Assembly: GCA_002698425.1 (NCBI GenBank)
Contig: NZXU01000042.1
Location: 1 to 28,036 of the forward strand
Source: Ahrensia sp.
GTDB taxonomy: Bacteria > Pseudomonadota > Alphaproteobacteria > Rhizobiales > Rhizobiaceae
DNA length: 28,036 bases
Direction: 5' to 3'
The notes under the pieces: generated by a model
Databases searched by the model: none
Seen by the model: only the letters and a program-made list of their open reading frames with translations
Told to the model about the DNA's origin: nothing
Program-made: the position numbers and the translations under genes
In this document: one piece after another, positions 1-8,210 of the stretch
Layout: each line of letters opens with the position of its first letter
Numbering within the stretch: position 1 is the stretch's first letter

Positions 1-127
1 GTACAACAGCCCCCCAAAGTAGCTATTCCACGGCCGTGCCGTGTGCATAAGGTCGAGAAAGGGCATCTGCGTCGACCAGTCCGAAACATAGGTCAAACCA
101 AAACCAAGAGTCGGGTCTGAAATGCCG
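1..127. repeat. Left arm of terminal inverted repeat
   Basis: Positions 1-127 are the reverse complement of 27910-28036, with mismatches only at 100 and 115. The outermost 99 bp are identical. Both differences are third-position synonymous changes in the outward-reading genes, and homology stops abruptly at 127, inside the coding sequence. The match begins exactly at both window edges, as expected of a contig whose assembly stopped at a repeat. The real repeat may therefore extend beyond the window. Confidence 0.95.
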
Positions 128-174
128 GACCCAGAAGATCCGATGATGTTTGCCGATGCTTCACCTGGCGGCAT
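1..174 (-). CDS. Partial protein with DWS-x2-MPFLDLM-x-TARPW motif, left copy, 3' end outside window
   Basis: The minus strand is open for 58 codons from an ATG at 174 to the window edge, so only the N-terminal part is present. The segment from GISDPTLGFGL to the edge, including SDWSTQMPFLDLMHTARPW, is identical at protein level to the gene at the other end of the window (27776-28036). The two DNA copies differ only by two synonymous changes over 127 bp. Unlike the right copy, this one has no signal peptide: the residues before the shared part are polar (start MPPGEASANIIGSSGSG), and an in-frame TAA lies about 20 codons upstream. The frame between TAA and ATG also looks protein-like (TYSVKQWLSRDLRT), so a non-ATG start or a 5'-truncated gene is possible. 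From memory, this motif occurs in secreted proteins of alphaproteobacteria; its function is unknown to me. Confidence 0.55.
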   Translation of the reverse strand, partial: MPPGEASANIIGSSGSGISDPTLGFGLTYVSDWSTQMPFLDLMHTARPWNSYFGGLLY

Positions 175-793
175 TGTGCGAAGATCCCGTGAGAGCCATT
201 GCTTGACGGAATATGTTCCGTGCGGTGCAGTTTACGGCAATAGATTATAATATTTGCGAAATTTTCTTATAAATAAATAATGATCCAATTACGCCTTTTT
301 TTACCATGAAAATTTAAAATAATAAAAGATATTTATAGTTCTGCTGCAGGTGACGTAATCATTCTGTCAGCCAATCAACGCGTTGGTGCGATGAAGCATG
401 TCGTTCGTGCTGCTCACAGAGCTTTACAGGTCGCCGATCAGATTTTCGCTAGTCGATGCCGGTACAGCTGAACTTTATGTAGTCGCAGAGTATGAGGGGT
501 TTTAGCTGCCGCAAAAAAAAGTCATTTTGTTTCGATTAATGCCGAAATATAAATGGAAAAAATCTCTAGAAAAAACTATAAGAATAATTTAGATAAGGAA
601 TGATTTGAATAAAAAAATATATTCCATAAAAAAATTTATTAAATAAATATATATTTGGATTGCGAAAAAATATTGACACTTTTCTATAGCGCCGGCTCAA
701 CCAAAGAGAATCGAATCATTAGATGGTCAATCTGATATTTACATATGTTTATTGAGCAACGAAAACGAATTTGATTGCGCGCATATAATTTCG
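175..793. other. A+T-rich intergenic region with a small G+C-richer island
   Basis: No gene is recognised in these 619 bases. Two strongly A+T-rich blocks (about 240-345 and 520-690, with homopolymer A/T runs) flank an island at about 345-515 with normal composition. On the plus strand the island has an open stretch ending at a TGA near 471 (ending ADQIFASRCRYS) but no convincing start. It may be a fragment of a lost gene; I do not recognise it. The 96-codon minus-strand frame at 684-974 overlaps the end of the acyltransferase gene and is judged spurious. Confidence 0.5.
244..272 (-). promoter_or_regulatory. Candidate sigma-70-type promoter for the left partial gene
   Basis: Read on the minus strand, TTATAA (267-272) and a perfect TATAAT (244-249) are separated by 17 bases. 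Transcription would start near 237, about 60 bases upstream of the ATG at 174. The surrounding DNA is very A+T-rich, so chance matches are likely; the spacing and position are the main support. Confidence 0.35.
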
Positions 794-1900
794 TTATTGC
801 GAGATTGCTTGAAATTCTTCCGGCACTACACCGTGCGGGCCAAATTGATACAACGCATAGCCGATAATAATTCCTGTAATGACTAGTATATAGGCTACCT
901 GTCCTAAACGCCAGCCGAGCGTACGTGTATACCACTCGTTGCGCCGCTGCATGACTTGGTGATCCACGAGCCAATATAGTGGAATAGTAAAAAATACTGC
1001 TGTAAAATAGGCGATAAATGATAGTCCTGGAAGCTCAAGCAGGCCAAGGTGCTTTGCCGTTCCTGTGACGAACGCCAACCCGAGCCAATGGTTTAGATAG
1101 AGAGGAAACGATAGGCCGCCAAAGAATTGCGCAATTTTGCTGCGCCGCCCAGGCAACGCAAGGAATACAACCACGGTCACAGCGAAGACCGGTCCTGATA
1201 GCCACTGCGAGTTGGCCCGGTCCAATGACAATGCGAGGGCACTTGCCATCGCTAACACCAAGGCCAGCACGGGGACCCAGTTCCGCCCTACTATACCGTA
1301 GTCGCGCTGCAGGATCGCAGCCAAGACACCCAAGGTAATTGGCCCGGCATGCGACTCAATCAGGACCATCACGGCGGAAATCGGTAGCCACACCGCCAGT
1401 GTCTTCCCCCAAGGAGAAAACAGCATGACCAATGGCGCCAAGAGGTAGAACTGCTCTTCGACGGCGAGGCTCCAGAACTGATTTCCCGAGCCATCCAGTG
1501 GCATTTCGAACTTGGCGACGGGGAAAAATGTAAACAGTTGATGTGTGAAAGTGGCATCCATAACCAGGTATTTCACCCAAAAGAAATTTATGCCCTCACG
1601 TAAAGCCGCGATTCCATAGAGTAATATGAGCGCCAACCCATAAGGAATCCATATTCGAGTGGCGCGATTAAAGAAGAATCGAGGAAGTTCCGAAAATTCA
1701 GTGCGAAGTAGGATGCCGCCGATCAGCCATCCGCTAAGAGCGAAGAACACGTCAACAGCTAATTCTCCCGTCAAGAAGGGGGCGAACTGAAAACCTGCAT
1801 GTCCAAGCACGACCACGGAGGCAAGCCCAAAGCGCAGCCAGTCGAACCATGGATAACTTATATTCTTCTCAGCTTCGGGGTTGTATGGAAAATCTTGCAT
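794..1900 (-). CDS. AT3-family membrane O-acyltransferase
   Basis: A 368-residue multi-span protein of the acyltransferase-3 family (PF01757), which transfers acyl groups to sugars of cell-surface polysaccharides at the inner membrane. The first helix carries the family Arg-x10-His pattern (R23, H34 in RFGLASVVVLGHAG), followed by VDVFFALSGWLIGG (about 49-62). The SLAVEEQFYLLAP signature lies near residue 145. About ten hydrophobic segments follow. There is no SGNH domain, so it is the single-domain form. The start is the ATG at 1898-1900; no strong ribosome-binding site is visible. It is divergent from the second AT3 gene at 2286 and is followed downstream by a long A+T-rich gap. The polymer and the acyl group cannot be told from sequence. 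Confidence 0.9.
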   Translation of the reverse strand: MQDFPYNPEAEKNISYPWFDWLRFGLASVVVLGHAGFQFAPFLTGELAVDVFFALSGWLIGGILLRTEFSELPRFFFNRATRIWIPYGLALILLYGIAALREGINFFWVKYLVMDATFTHQLFTFFPVAKFEMPLDGSGNQFWSLAVEEQFYLLAPLVMLFSPWGKTLAVWLPISAVMVLIESHAGPITLGVLAAILQRDYGIVGRNWVPVLALVLAMASALALSLDRANSQWLSGPVFAVTVVVFLALPGRRSKIAQFFGGLSFPLYLNHWLGLAFVTGTAKHLGLLELPGLSFIAYFTAVFFTIPLYWLVDHQVMQRRNEWYTRTLGWRLGQVAYILVITGIIIGYALYQFGPHGVVPEEFQAISQ

Positions 1901-2285
1901 TTAAGGCCGAAATATTGTGAACGCTAATTTACGATAGGTCATGTCCCTCCAAGCAACAAATTAAATACAGCCAGCTGAACTGCCAGAAGCTCACGCTAGA
2001 TGATAGTGTGTATCCGATCGCAGTTGGTCAAGTGGATTCGGAGCTGCCGGCAAGCGCGGTGTGTTTTCAGACGCAGCTATCCATTAACTCCCGCTAATTG
2101 GCGCTCCAAGCTCTGTTGCGTGGCAGATTGTCTCCAAATCAACGTACAGCGCCCATCTCGGATATGGCAAAACCCCCTTGACAGCTGCGGCGACTGCTCT
2201 CGTTCGTCGCCAAAAACGTTACTATGTAGCGTTGTCACCGGTCTTGAGCTACGACCATGCTTTGCAACTGTCCCGTTTTGGAAGC
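1901..2285. other. Divergent intergenic region between two AT3 genes
   Basis: These 385 bases separate divergently transcribed genes and should contain promoters for both. A TTGACA occurs at 2178-2183 but has no good -10 box at normal spacing. The downstream frame is open from a TTG at 2178, but the 36 residues before M-I-E-T-A at 2286 do not look like the AT3 family, so I treat them as untranslated. No repeat or RNA gene is seen. Confidence 0.45.
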
Positions 2286-4298
2286 ATGATCGAAACAGCA
2301 CGCCCACCGCATCTGTCTTATCGCCCCGAAATTGACGGCTTGCGAGCGATAGCGGTGTTGTCTGTTGTGCTTTATCACTTTGGCATTCCAGGCGTAAAGG
2401 GCGGCTTTGTCGGGGTTGATATCTTCTTCGTAATTTCAGGTTTCCTAATCGGCGGCCTGCTGTGGCTAGAGCTGCAAAAGCGCGACGCGGTCGATCTTGT
2501 GGGCTTTTACTTGCGCCGGGTGCGGCGCATAGCTCCGGCCTTTTTTGCAATGGCTGGGGTCAGCGCTGTGTTCGCCGCGATGGTTCTGTTGCCCTTTGAA
2601 TTCCGAGAATTCGGCAAAGAGCTCGTGGCTTCGACGCTATGGATTTCCAACATCATCTTCTACCGAGGCTCGGGCTATTTCGACATCGGCGCTGACAGCA
2701 AGGTGCTCCTGCATACTTGGTCGCTTTCGGTTGAAGAACAGTTCTATGTCATTCTCCCGATATTAATTTATATATTACGGTTTAATCGGCCTGTACTTTT
2801 AGGTGTCCTCATAATTTCATGGCTGACCTCGTTCGGCGCCTGTATCGCGCTGACTCCCAATAATTCGACTGCGACCTTCTTCCTCTTTCCGTTCCGTGCC
2901 TGGGAATTATTGTCAGGCGTGCTGCTGGCAATATGGGGTATTGAGCAGAAATCAACTTGGAGCTTTGGCCTCTTACCGTCCTTGTTCGGCATCGCCTTGA
3001 TCACAGTGTCGATCGCGTTCGTTGATCAGCATTCCGGCTTTCCCGGCTGGCAGGCGATGTTGCCGGTCGCTGGCACGTTGCTCTTGCTATTGAACGGCCG
3101 CCACACGAATACGGTAAACCGATTGCTGGAATCACGGGTTTCTCGTTTCATCGGTCTGATTTCCTATTCGCTTTATCTTTGGCACTGGCCGGTCGTGACA
3201 CTGTCACGCTATTGGCGCGACGGCTATGCAGACTGGGCCGAAGTCGCCGCTTGGATGGCGCTGGCCTTCATACTCTCAGTTCTTTCCTGGCGCTTTATTG
3301 AACAGCCTTGTCGGAGACCGGCTACCTTCGGTACCCGGCCTTTGGTTGCTACAGCGGCGATCGCTGGCTTGTCGACGCTGGTTTTCGGCTCACTTGCCTA
3401 TTTCAACAACGGGCTTTCGGGCCGGTTCTCGCCCCAGATCCAAGCGCTTACCGCTGCTTCGTCGGATTTCCTCCAGGACTGGAGCCGCTGCCACGTGCCA
3501 ACCTCTGGCCCTTTTGCCAGCATCAGCGTCTGTCCAATTGGGCCGGAAGGCCCGCCGCGTGTTATTTTCTGGGGAGACAGCCACCTTCGGGCAATGCGTG
3601 AAGGGCTCGCGCTGATGGCGCAGCGTACAGACACCCCTGGGCTGATCATCTGGCGCGGCGGTTGTCCGCCGCTTTTGGGTATCTCGAAGCGAGAAAGCGC
3701 GCTGACACCTGCCGAGGATGCGGAATGTCTCGCGCAAAACCGTCAATTGCGCACGGTGCTGGCCGATCTGAATGGCGCCGATACCATTGTTTTGATAGGT
3801 CGTTGGGCATATTACGCCGAAGGTGCTGGGACCGGTCGGGACGCGCACAATAAGATTGTCCTCTCGGCCCTAGACGACGAATATACCGGTGATACCCAAG
3901 ATGTCCTTTATGCCAATGCCTGGGACGCTACCGCAGCCGAATTGTCGCAGAATTTCGCGCGTATCTTTGTCATGCGCCAAGTGCCTGAGATACCCTATTT
4001 CGATAGCCGCGAGCTCGCCCGGCGGCTGGCGCACCGGCACTTGACCCTAACTCAGGCAAATACCTTGCTACACGTTCCAAAGGACGAAGTCGAAAAGCGG
4101 GTGCGTACGGCCGAAGCTCCCTTGTTCGCGCTTGCTTACGCTGGCAAAGTCAAGCTCATAGATACATGGCCGAAGATCTGCACTGATATCTGCACCGTTA
4201 TGCATAATGGAAAATCGTGGTACTTCGACAATAACCACATGACTAATACAGGCGCGCGGGCATTGGCCGGGCTCTTTGAGCCCGTCTTCGGTCACTGA
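2286..4298 (+). CDS. AT3-SGNH two-domain polysaccharide O-acetyltransferase (OafA-like)
   Basis: A 670-residue protein with an N-terminal membrane AT3 domain (about 10-360) and a C-terminal periplasmic SGNH-hydrolase-like domain (about 420-665), the arrangement of O-antigen acetylases such as OafA. In the AT3 part: EIDGLRAIAVLSVVLYHFG (R20-x10-H31), GFVGVDIFFVISGFLIGG, and TWSLSVEEQFYVILP. In the SGNH part: WGDSH at about 430-433 (block I Ser) and the terminal D648-x2-H651 pair in DNNHMTNTGA. All catalytic positions appear intact. The ATG at 2286 is chosen because it places the family N-terminus correctly; a TTG at 2178 in the same frame is less likely. It is the first gene of a tight operon, as the GMC oxidoreductase ATG lies one base after its stop. 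Confidence 0.92.
   Translation: MIETARPPHLSYRPEIDGLRAIAVLSVVLYHFGIPGVKGGFVGVDIFFVISGFLIGGLLWLELQKRDAVDLVGFYLRRVRRIAPAFFAMAGVSAVFAAMVLLPFEFREFGKELVASTLWISNIIFYRGSGYFDIGADSKVLLHTWSLSVEEQFYVILPILIYILRFNRPVLLGVLIISWLTSFGACIALTPNNSTATFFLFPFRAWELLSGVLLAIWGIEQKSTWSFGLLPSLFGIALITVSIAFVDQHSGFPGWQAMLPVAGTLLLLLNGRHTNTVNRLLESRVSRFIGLISYSLYLWHWPVVTLSRYWRDGYADWAEVAAWMALAFILSVLSWRFIEQPCRRPATFGTRPLVATAAIAGLSTLVFGSLAYFNNGLSGRFSPQIQALTAASSDFLQDWSRCHVPTSGPFASISVCPIGPEGPPRVIFWGDSHLRAMREGLALMAQRTDTPGLIIWRGGCPPLLGISKRESALTPAEDAECLAQNRQLRTVLADLNGADTIVLIGRWAYYAEGAGTGRDAHNKIVLSALDDEYTGDTQDVLYANAWDATAAELSQNFARIFVMRQVPEIPYFDSRELARRLAHRHLTLTQANTLLHVPKDEVEKRVRTAEAPLFALAYAGKVKLIDTWPKICTDICTVMHNGKSWYFDNNHMTNTGARALAGLFEPVFGH
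4269..4283 (+). other. Perfect short hairpin at operon junction
   Basis: GGGCTC-TTT-GAGCCC forms a perfect 6-bp stem with a 3-base loop at the very 3' end of the AT3-SGNH gene, just before the next start. No T-run follows, so it is not a standard intrinsic terminator. It also covers an alternative TTG start (4276) of the following gene. Confidence 0.4.
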
Positions 4299-4299
4299 T

Positions 4300-5847
4300 A
4301 TGGAACGTGACGGAATCAGCGAAAAGCAATGGGATGCGATCGTGGTCGGTACCGGCGTCGGAGGTGGTACGATCGGGCGGGCTTTGGCCGAGAAGGGGCT
4401 TTCGGTCCTGTTTCTCGAAAAAGGCACCACCGGCATCCGCACCGAGGAGACGCGTCTTAACGCCGCAATCTCCGATCCGGTCGCGAGGACCGTCCGTGGG
4501 TTCTGGCCCGAACCAGTCGTCGGTCGACTTAATGGGCAGGAAAGTACTTTTTACGCCCCGCTCGGTTCTGGGGTTGGTGGCTCTTCGGTATTTTATGCTG
4601 CCGCGTTGGAACGCCCCGAACCACATGACTTTGACGATCAGCCGCGGCGCCCTCATCCGACTGGCGGCTGGCCGATCTCCTATGCAGAGATGCAGCCCTA
4701 TTTTGAGGCCGCGGAGGCGATGTACCATGTCTGCGGCACGTTCGATCCTCTGTCTGACGTTCAAAGCCCGATGTTGGTCTCGCCACCTCCACAACCACCC
4801 GGCGATGCAGCGATCATGGAACAGCTTCGCCGCAACGGCCTGCACCCCTATCACCTCCACTCCGCGATCCGCCATGTAAACGGGTGTCTCGAATGCCGCG
4901 GCTCTAAGTGCCCTCGCACGTGCAAGATGGACGGTCGCTCGGCCGGGGTAGAGCCTGCGCTAACGACCGGCCACGCCCACCTTCTCGACCGCTGCGAGGT
5001 CACCCGCATCTTTGTTGACGGTGCGCGTGCCACTGGGGTCCGTGCGTGCCATAATGGCGAAGAGGTGTCGTTTAAGGCCAATCGAATTATACTGGCTGCA
5101 GGCGCGCTATCTTCGCCGCGCTTGCTGATGGCCTCGGAAATCGTGGATGGGTCGAGGCTGATGGGACGTAACCTGATGTTCCATTTCAATGAGATATTTG
5201 CTGTTTGGCCGAAGCGCTCTGAGAGCTTTCTATCGCCGTCGAAGTCCGTTGGATTTCGTGATCTCTACCATGTCGATGGAGAGCGCCTCGGCATGGTACA
5301 AGCAATGGGTCTTGATGCCAGTTATGGCGACATCGTCCACCACTTGCGTCAGCTTCTCGCCCGATCGCCTATGCGCAAGTCACGTCTGCTGTACGAAGCC
5401 GCCCGACTGCCGGCTTTTTTGGCGGCAAGGCTCCTGGGCAATGCGAAGATCTTCGTCGGCTTGCTCGAGGACTATCCTCTTGCCTGCAACCGTGTTGTCT
5501 TCGATCAATTGCGTCCGGGGCGAATCCTCTTCAATTACCAAGTACCAGACGAGCTGATCGGTCGGCGCGCCCGGTTTCGAAAGCTGATTCGCAAAGCTTT
5601 CCGCGGCCAGCGCGTGCTGCTCCTAACGCACCGGCCCGAGCCAAATTACGGCCACCCTTGTGGCACGCTTCGCTTCGGCCGCAACGCCGCCACTAGCGTT
5701 CTAGATCCCGATTGCCGAGTGCACGGGCTCGAAAATCTCTATGCGGTCGACAGCAGTTTCATGCCTACCTCCACAGGAGTAAATCCAAGCCTGACAATTG
5801 CTGCCAACGCCCTGCGTGTCGCCGAGCGTATCCAGGAGGGGCCATGA
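4300..5847 (+). CDS. GMC-family FAD-dependent oxidoreductase
   Basis: A 515-residue flavoprotein that probably oxidises an alcohol group of a sugar or related substrate. The N-terminal dinucleotide-binding fold is clear: DAIVVGTGVGGGTIGRAL (about 12-29) and the acidic end of strand 2 in LFLEKG (E40). A four-cysteine segment, C196-x2-C199-x4-C204-x3-C208, matches the Cys-rich insert seen in a bacterial GMC subgroup. The C-terminal GMC region has HPCGTLRFG (His452) and STGVNPSLTIAANALR (Asn495), the expected His/Asn active-site pair, with NLYAVDSSFMP before it. There is no signal peptide, so it is probably cytoplasmic. The ATG at 4300 is one base after the preceding stop; an in-frame TTG at 4276 would overlap that gene. 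Its stop overlaps the SDR start, so the two are likely co-translated. Confidence 0.9.
   Translation: MERDGISEKQWDAIVVGTGVGGGTIGRALAEKGLSVLFLEKGTTGIRTEETRLNAAISDPVARTVRGFWPEPVVGRLNGQESTFYAPLGSGVGGSSVFYAAALERPEPHDFDDQPRRPHPTGGWPISYAEMQPYFEAAEAMYHVCGTFDPLSDVQSPMLVSPPPQPPGDAAIMEQLRRNGLHPYHLHSAIRHVNGCLECRGSKCPRTCKMDGRSAGVEPALTTGHAHLLDRCEVTRIFVDGARATGVRACHNGEEVSFKANRIILAAGALSSPRLLMASEIVDGSRLMGRNLMFHFNEIFAVWPKRSESFLSPSKSVGFRDLYHVDGERLGMVQAMGLDASYGDIVHHLRQLLARSPMRKSRLLYEAARLPAFLAARLLGNAKIFVGLLEDYPLACNRVVFDQLRPGRILFNYQVPDELIGRRARFRKLIRKAFRGQRVLLLTHRPEPNYGHPCGTLRFGRNAATSVLDPDCRVHGLENLYAVDSSFMPTSTGVNPSLTIAANALRVAERIQEGP
5834..5840 (+). promoter_or_regulatory. Shine-Dalgarno of SDR gene
   Basis: AGGAGGG lies three bases upstream of the ATG at 5844, inside the end of the GMC gene. 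It decides the SDR start against the longer upstream frame (from 5712). Confidence 0.75.
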
Positions 5848-6593
5848 CGACCTGTGTCATTACTGGAGCGGGCAGCGGGCTGGGCCGAGCGCTAACGTTG
5901 GAACTTACCGGACAGGGCGTTTTTGTTGCCGGTATTGGCCGTCGCAGGGAGGCGCTGGACGAAACCGCTGCCCTTGCCGTGCCGGGCCGTTTCGTTCCGA
6001 TCGTCGCTGATATTGGCAACATTGCTGCGGTGGACGGGGCCTTCGCAGAAATTACCGCAAGCTTTGGGCCTGTCGATATTCTCATCAACAATGCAGCAGT
6101 TTATCCGCATCGGGATTTCCTCGACATCTCGGCGGAGGCCTTCATGCAGACGGTTTCGATAAATCTCGGCGGATTGGTTGCCTGCACGGCCGCCGCACTT
6201 CGCGGCATGGTCGAGACCGGGGAAGGGCGCATTCTCAACGTTGCCACTTTCGCCGATCGGGTTCCCTTACCGGCTAGCGCTGAATATTCCGTCTCCAAGG
6301 GCGCAGCCAAGATCCTGACTCGCGCCTTGGTTGCCGATATCTCCGATCGCTTTCCCCGTATAATCATGAACGACTGGGTACCGGGGGTACTCGCTACAGA
6401 GATGGGGACAGTTGATGGAATCGATCCGGCCTTGGCCGCTCGCTGGGGCGCCCGCCTAGCCATGTTGAGTGACCCTTCGGTTAACGGAATGCTTTGGTTT
6501 CAAGATCAAGAGGTTCTTCCGCCGAAGTCACTAAAACAGCGGGTTTTCGAGCGGATAACTTTACGTCAAAAAAAAGCAAGACGGATAGATTAG
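5844..6593 (+). CDS. Short-chain dehydrogenase/reductase (SDR)
   Basis: A 249-residue classical SDR, the usual family length, cytoplasmic and NAD(P)-dependent. Visible motifs: TGAGSGLG (7-14) for cofactor binding, INNAAVYP near residue 80, and the catalytic Y148-x3-K152 in EYSVSKGAAK. An ATGA overlap with the GMC gene and the strong AGGAGGG show translational coupling, suggesting that both enzymes act on the same substrate. An FAD oxidase paired with an SDR reductase is the chemistry used for two-step epimerisation by DprE1/DprE2; by analogy only, the pair might epimerise or deoxygenate a sugar. The C-terminus is lysine/arginine-rich (QRVFERITLRQKKARRID). The substrate is unknown. Confidence 0.9.
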   Translation: MTTCVITGAGSGLGRALTLELTGQGVFVAGIGRRREALDETAALAVPGRFVPIVADIGNIAAVDGAFAEITASFGPVDILINNAAVYPHRDFLDISAEAFMQTVSINLGGLVACTAAALRGMVETGEGRILNVATFADRVPLPASAEYSVSKGAAKILTRALVADISDRFPRIIMNDWVPGVLATEMGTVDGIDPALAARWGARLAMLSDPSVNGMLWFQDQEVLPPKSLKQRVFERITLRQKKARRID

Positions 6594-6661
6594 ATATGAG
6601 CCATTATTTCATTTTTCCTAGACTGGAGATTTTAGATTCAATTACCCGAACGGAAAAAATC

Positions 6662-6838
6662 CTATAAGTTGAGTGTAGAGAAGTCATTCGCTGGATAGTG
6701 TGTTGGAAGTTGTGCCATCTCGGTGCTGGTAAAGGGCTGCTTTGCTGCTGCCCCATCTAAACTTTTCGGATAGAGAATGTATTTTAGCATTCCAGCCGTG
6801 CAAAGCATCTTCAAACCATGTTGAATCCAGATACCCAT
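6662..6838 (-). other. Small antisense ORF of unknown status
   Basis: Between the SDR and the GT4 gene the minus strand holds a 58-codon frame from the ATG at 6836-6838 (MGIWIQHGLKMLCTAG...). Its composition is fairly protein-like, with a hydrophobic start and a polar C-terminus ending PANDFSTLNL. I do not recognise it. No ribosome-binding site is seen and the frame continues antisense into the GT4 gene, so it may be chance or a remnant of a lost gene. Confidence 0.15.
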
Positions 6839-8081
6839 GAGTAGCCACGCCCACGATCTCTCAGGTGTAATACGCATTCCGGAGGGCGCAGCCAACAGCT
6901 TGCGTCGCCATCTGGGGTTGTCTGATCACGACACTCTACGGGTTACATATATCCCTGGCCCCGGCGATGTGGCTGGCACTTTCAATCACTGGCGGGCCGG
7001 GCACCATGACCCCAGAATTCCGTCGGTCATTTACTCGCTGATGTTTTACGAACTGATGCGCCAACTCGACGCCGAGTGCCAAATAATTTCCATTCAGCCA
7101 ATCGACGTAGCAGCAGCGACATCGGGCAATCGGTTTCACTTCGAGCAGGTGAAGCCTATGCCTGCGACTGGTCGCTGGAGCTACTATCGCAGCCAGAGGG
7201 TTTATGCCCGACAACTAGTCTCAATGGTTGCCCAGTTCGATCCGCATGTGGTCGTCACCGCCACTCATAATCCATCATCCTCGTGGCGTGCCTTATCCCG
7301 GGGAAGGAAACTCGTACTATCGGCGCACAACACTTTCTGGCTGATGGGCTATCCACCGCAAGATATCAAGGGGCGGCTGCGGAGAATGTTGCTTTCGTCC
7401 GAGGCGACATCCCTCGACGGGGCAATCTGCACCTCCCATGAATGCGCTCGGCAAATAGCGATTCTGACTAAAGGCCGTATTCGAGGAGAGGTTGAATGCC
7501 CTCAAATCGTTCACCGCTATCCGATAGAGAAACGCGACCGAGTGCGGAAATTGTTGTTCTTGGGTAGGATAGAGCGCTCGAAGGGAATATTCATGCTTCT
7601 TGAAGTATTTGAAAAGCTGGCAATCCAACATCCTGAATTGACTCTGCATATTGCAGGTTCGGGTGGCGCGGATGATGCACTCAAAGCGAAGCTGGCTGCA
7701 TCGGCGAATGCGAAACAGATCGAATTTCTAGGTCGTATTGGAAGCGATGCCGTCCACTCGACGATCGCCGCTGCCGACCTGCTGGTCTGCCCCACGATGA
7801 GCGATTTCAATGAGGGTTTGGCGGTGGTGGGTTTCGAAGCTGCAGCACATGGCATACCCACTGTACTCAGTTCAGTGGTTCCGGCAGTAGAGCTACTTGG
7901 GGAAGGCTGTGCAGTCTACCAGGCTGACAATGCGACAGCTCTGGAAGCAACAATCGCAGGTCTGATCGAAAATCCAGAGACTTATCAAAAGCTATGTGGC
8001 GCAACAGCTTTAGTTCGAGAGAAAATGTATGATCGTTCATTGTCTTGGGGTTCAGGCTTGTTTCGCACACTAATGGAATAG
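6837..8081 (+). CDS. GT4-family glycosyltransferase
   Basis: A 414-residue GT-B fold glycosyltransferase, retaining GT4 type, acting on the cytoplasmic face of the inner membrane. The N-terminal acceptor domain includes VTYIPGPGDVAGTFNHW. The C-terminal Glycos_transf_1 domain starts at about KLLFLGRIERSKGI (near 240), continues with LHIAGSGG and IEFLGRIG, and has the E-x7-E donor motif in NEGLAVVGFEAAAHGIP. Length and order are normal for the family. The start at ATG 6837 is the only good one, but no clear ribosome-binding site precedes it and 243 non-coding bases separate it from the SDR, so it may have its own promoter. The sugar transferred cannot be predicted. Confidence 0.88.
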   Translation: MSSHAHDLSGVIRIPEGAANSLRRHLGLSDHDTLRVTYIPGPGDVAGTFNHWRAGHHDPRIPSVIYSLMFYELMRQLDAECQIISIQPIDVAAATSGNRFHFEQVKPMPATGRWSYYRSQRVYARQLVSMVAQFDPHVVVTATHNPSSSWRALSRGRKLVLSAHNTFWLMGYPPQDIKGRLRRMLLSSEATSLDGAICTSHECARQIAILTKGRIRGEVECPQIVHRYPIEKRDRVRKLLFLGRIERSKGIFMLLEVFEKLAIQHPELTLHIAGSGGADDALKAKLAASANAKQIEFLGRIGSDAVHSTIAAADLLVCPTMSDFNEGLAVVGFEAAAHGIPTVLSSVVPAVELLGEGCAVYQADNATALEATIAGLIENPETYQKLCGATALVREKMYDRSLSWGSGLFRTLME

Positions 8082-8210
8082 AGTGAACTCCGGACAATTA
8101 CTCAAATAGATGAAGTGAGTATTGGTCTCGGTGCTCCGCGCTAATAATGGCGAGAGCCCTAGTAAAAAACTCTTTGAAGAATTGATTGGGGGCGGTCCTG
8201 AGGGAAGAGA

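Noticed and set aside
2178..2183. TTGACA as a -35 box
   Set aside because: No -10 hexamer at 15-19 bases; the nearest TACTAT is 36 bases away.
2000..2335. 111-codon plus-strand frame upstream of the AT3-SGNH gene
   Set aside because: It overlaps the well-supported AT3-SGNH start in another frame and its composition (rich in Cys, Arg, Ser) is not protein-like.
4243..4875. 210-codon minus-strand frame across the AT3-SGNH/GMC junction
   Set aside because: Antisense to two well-supported genes.
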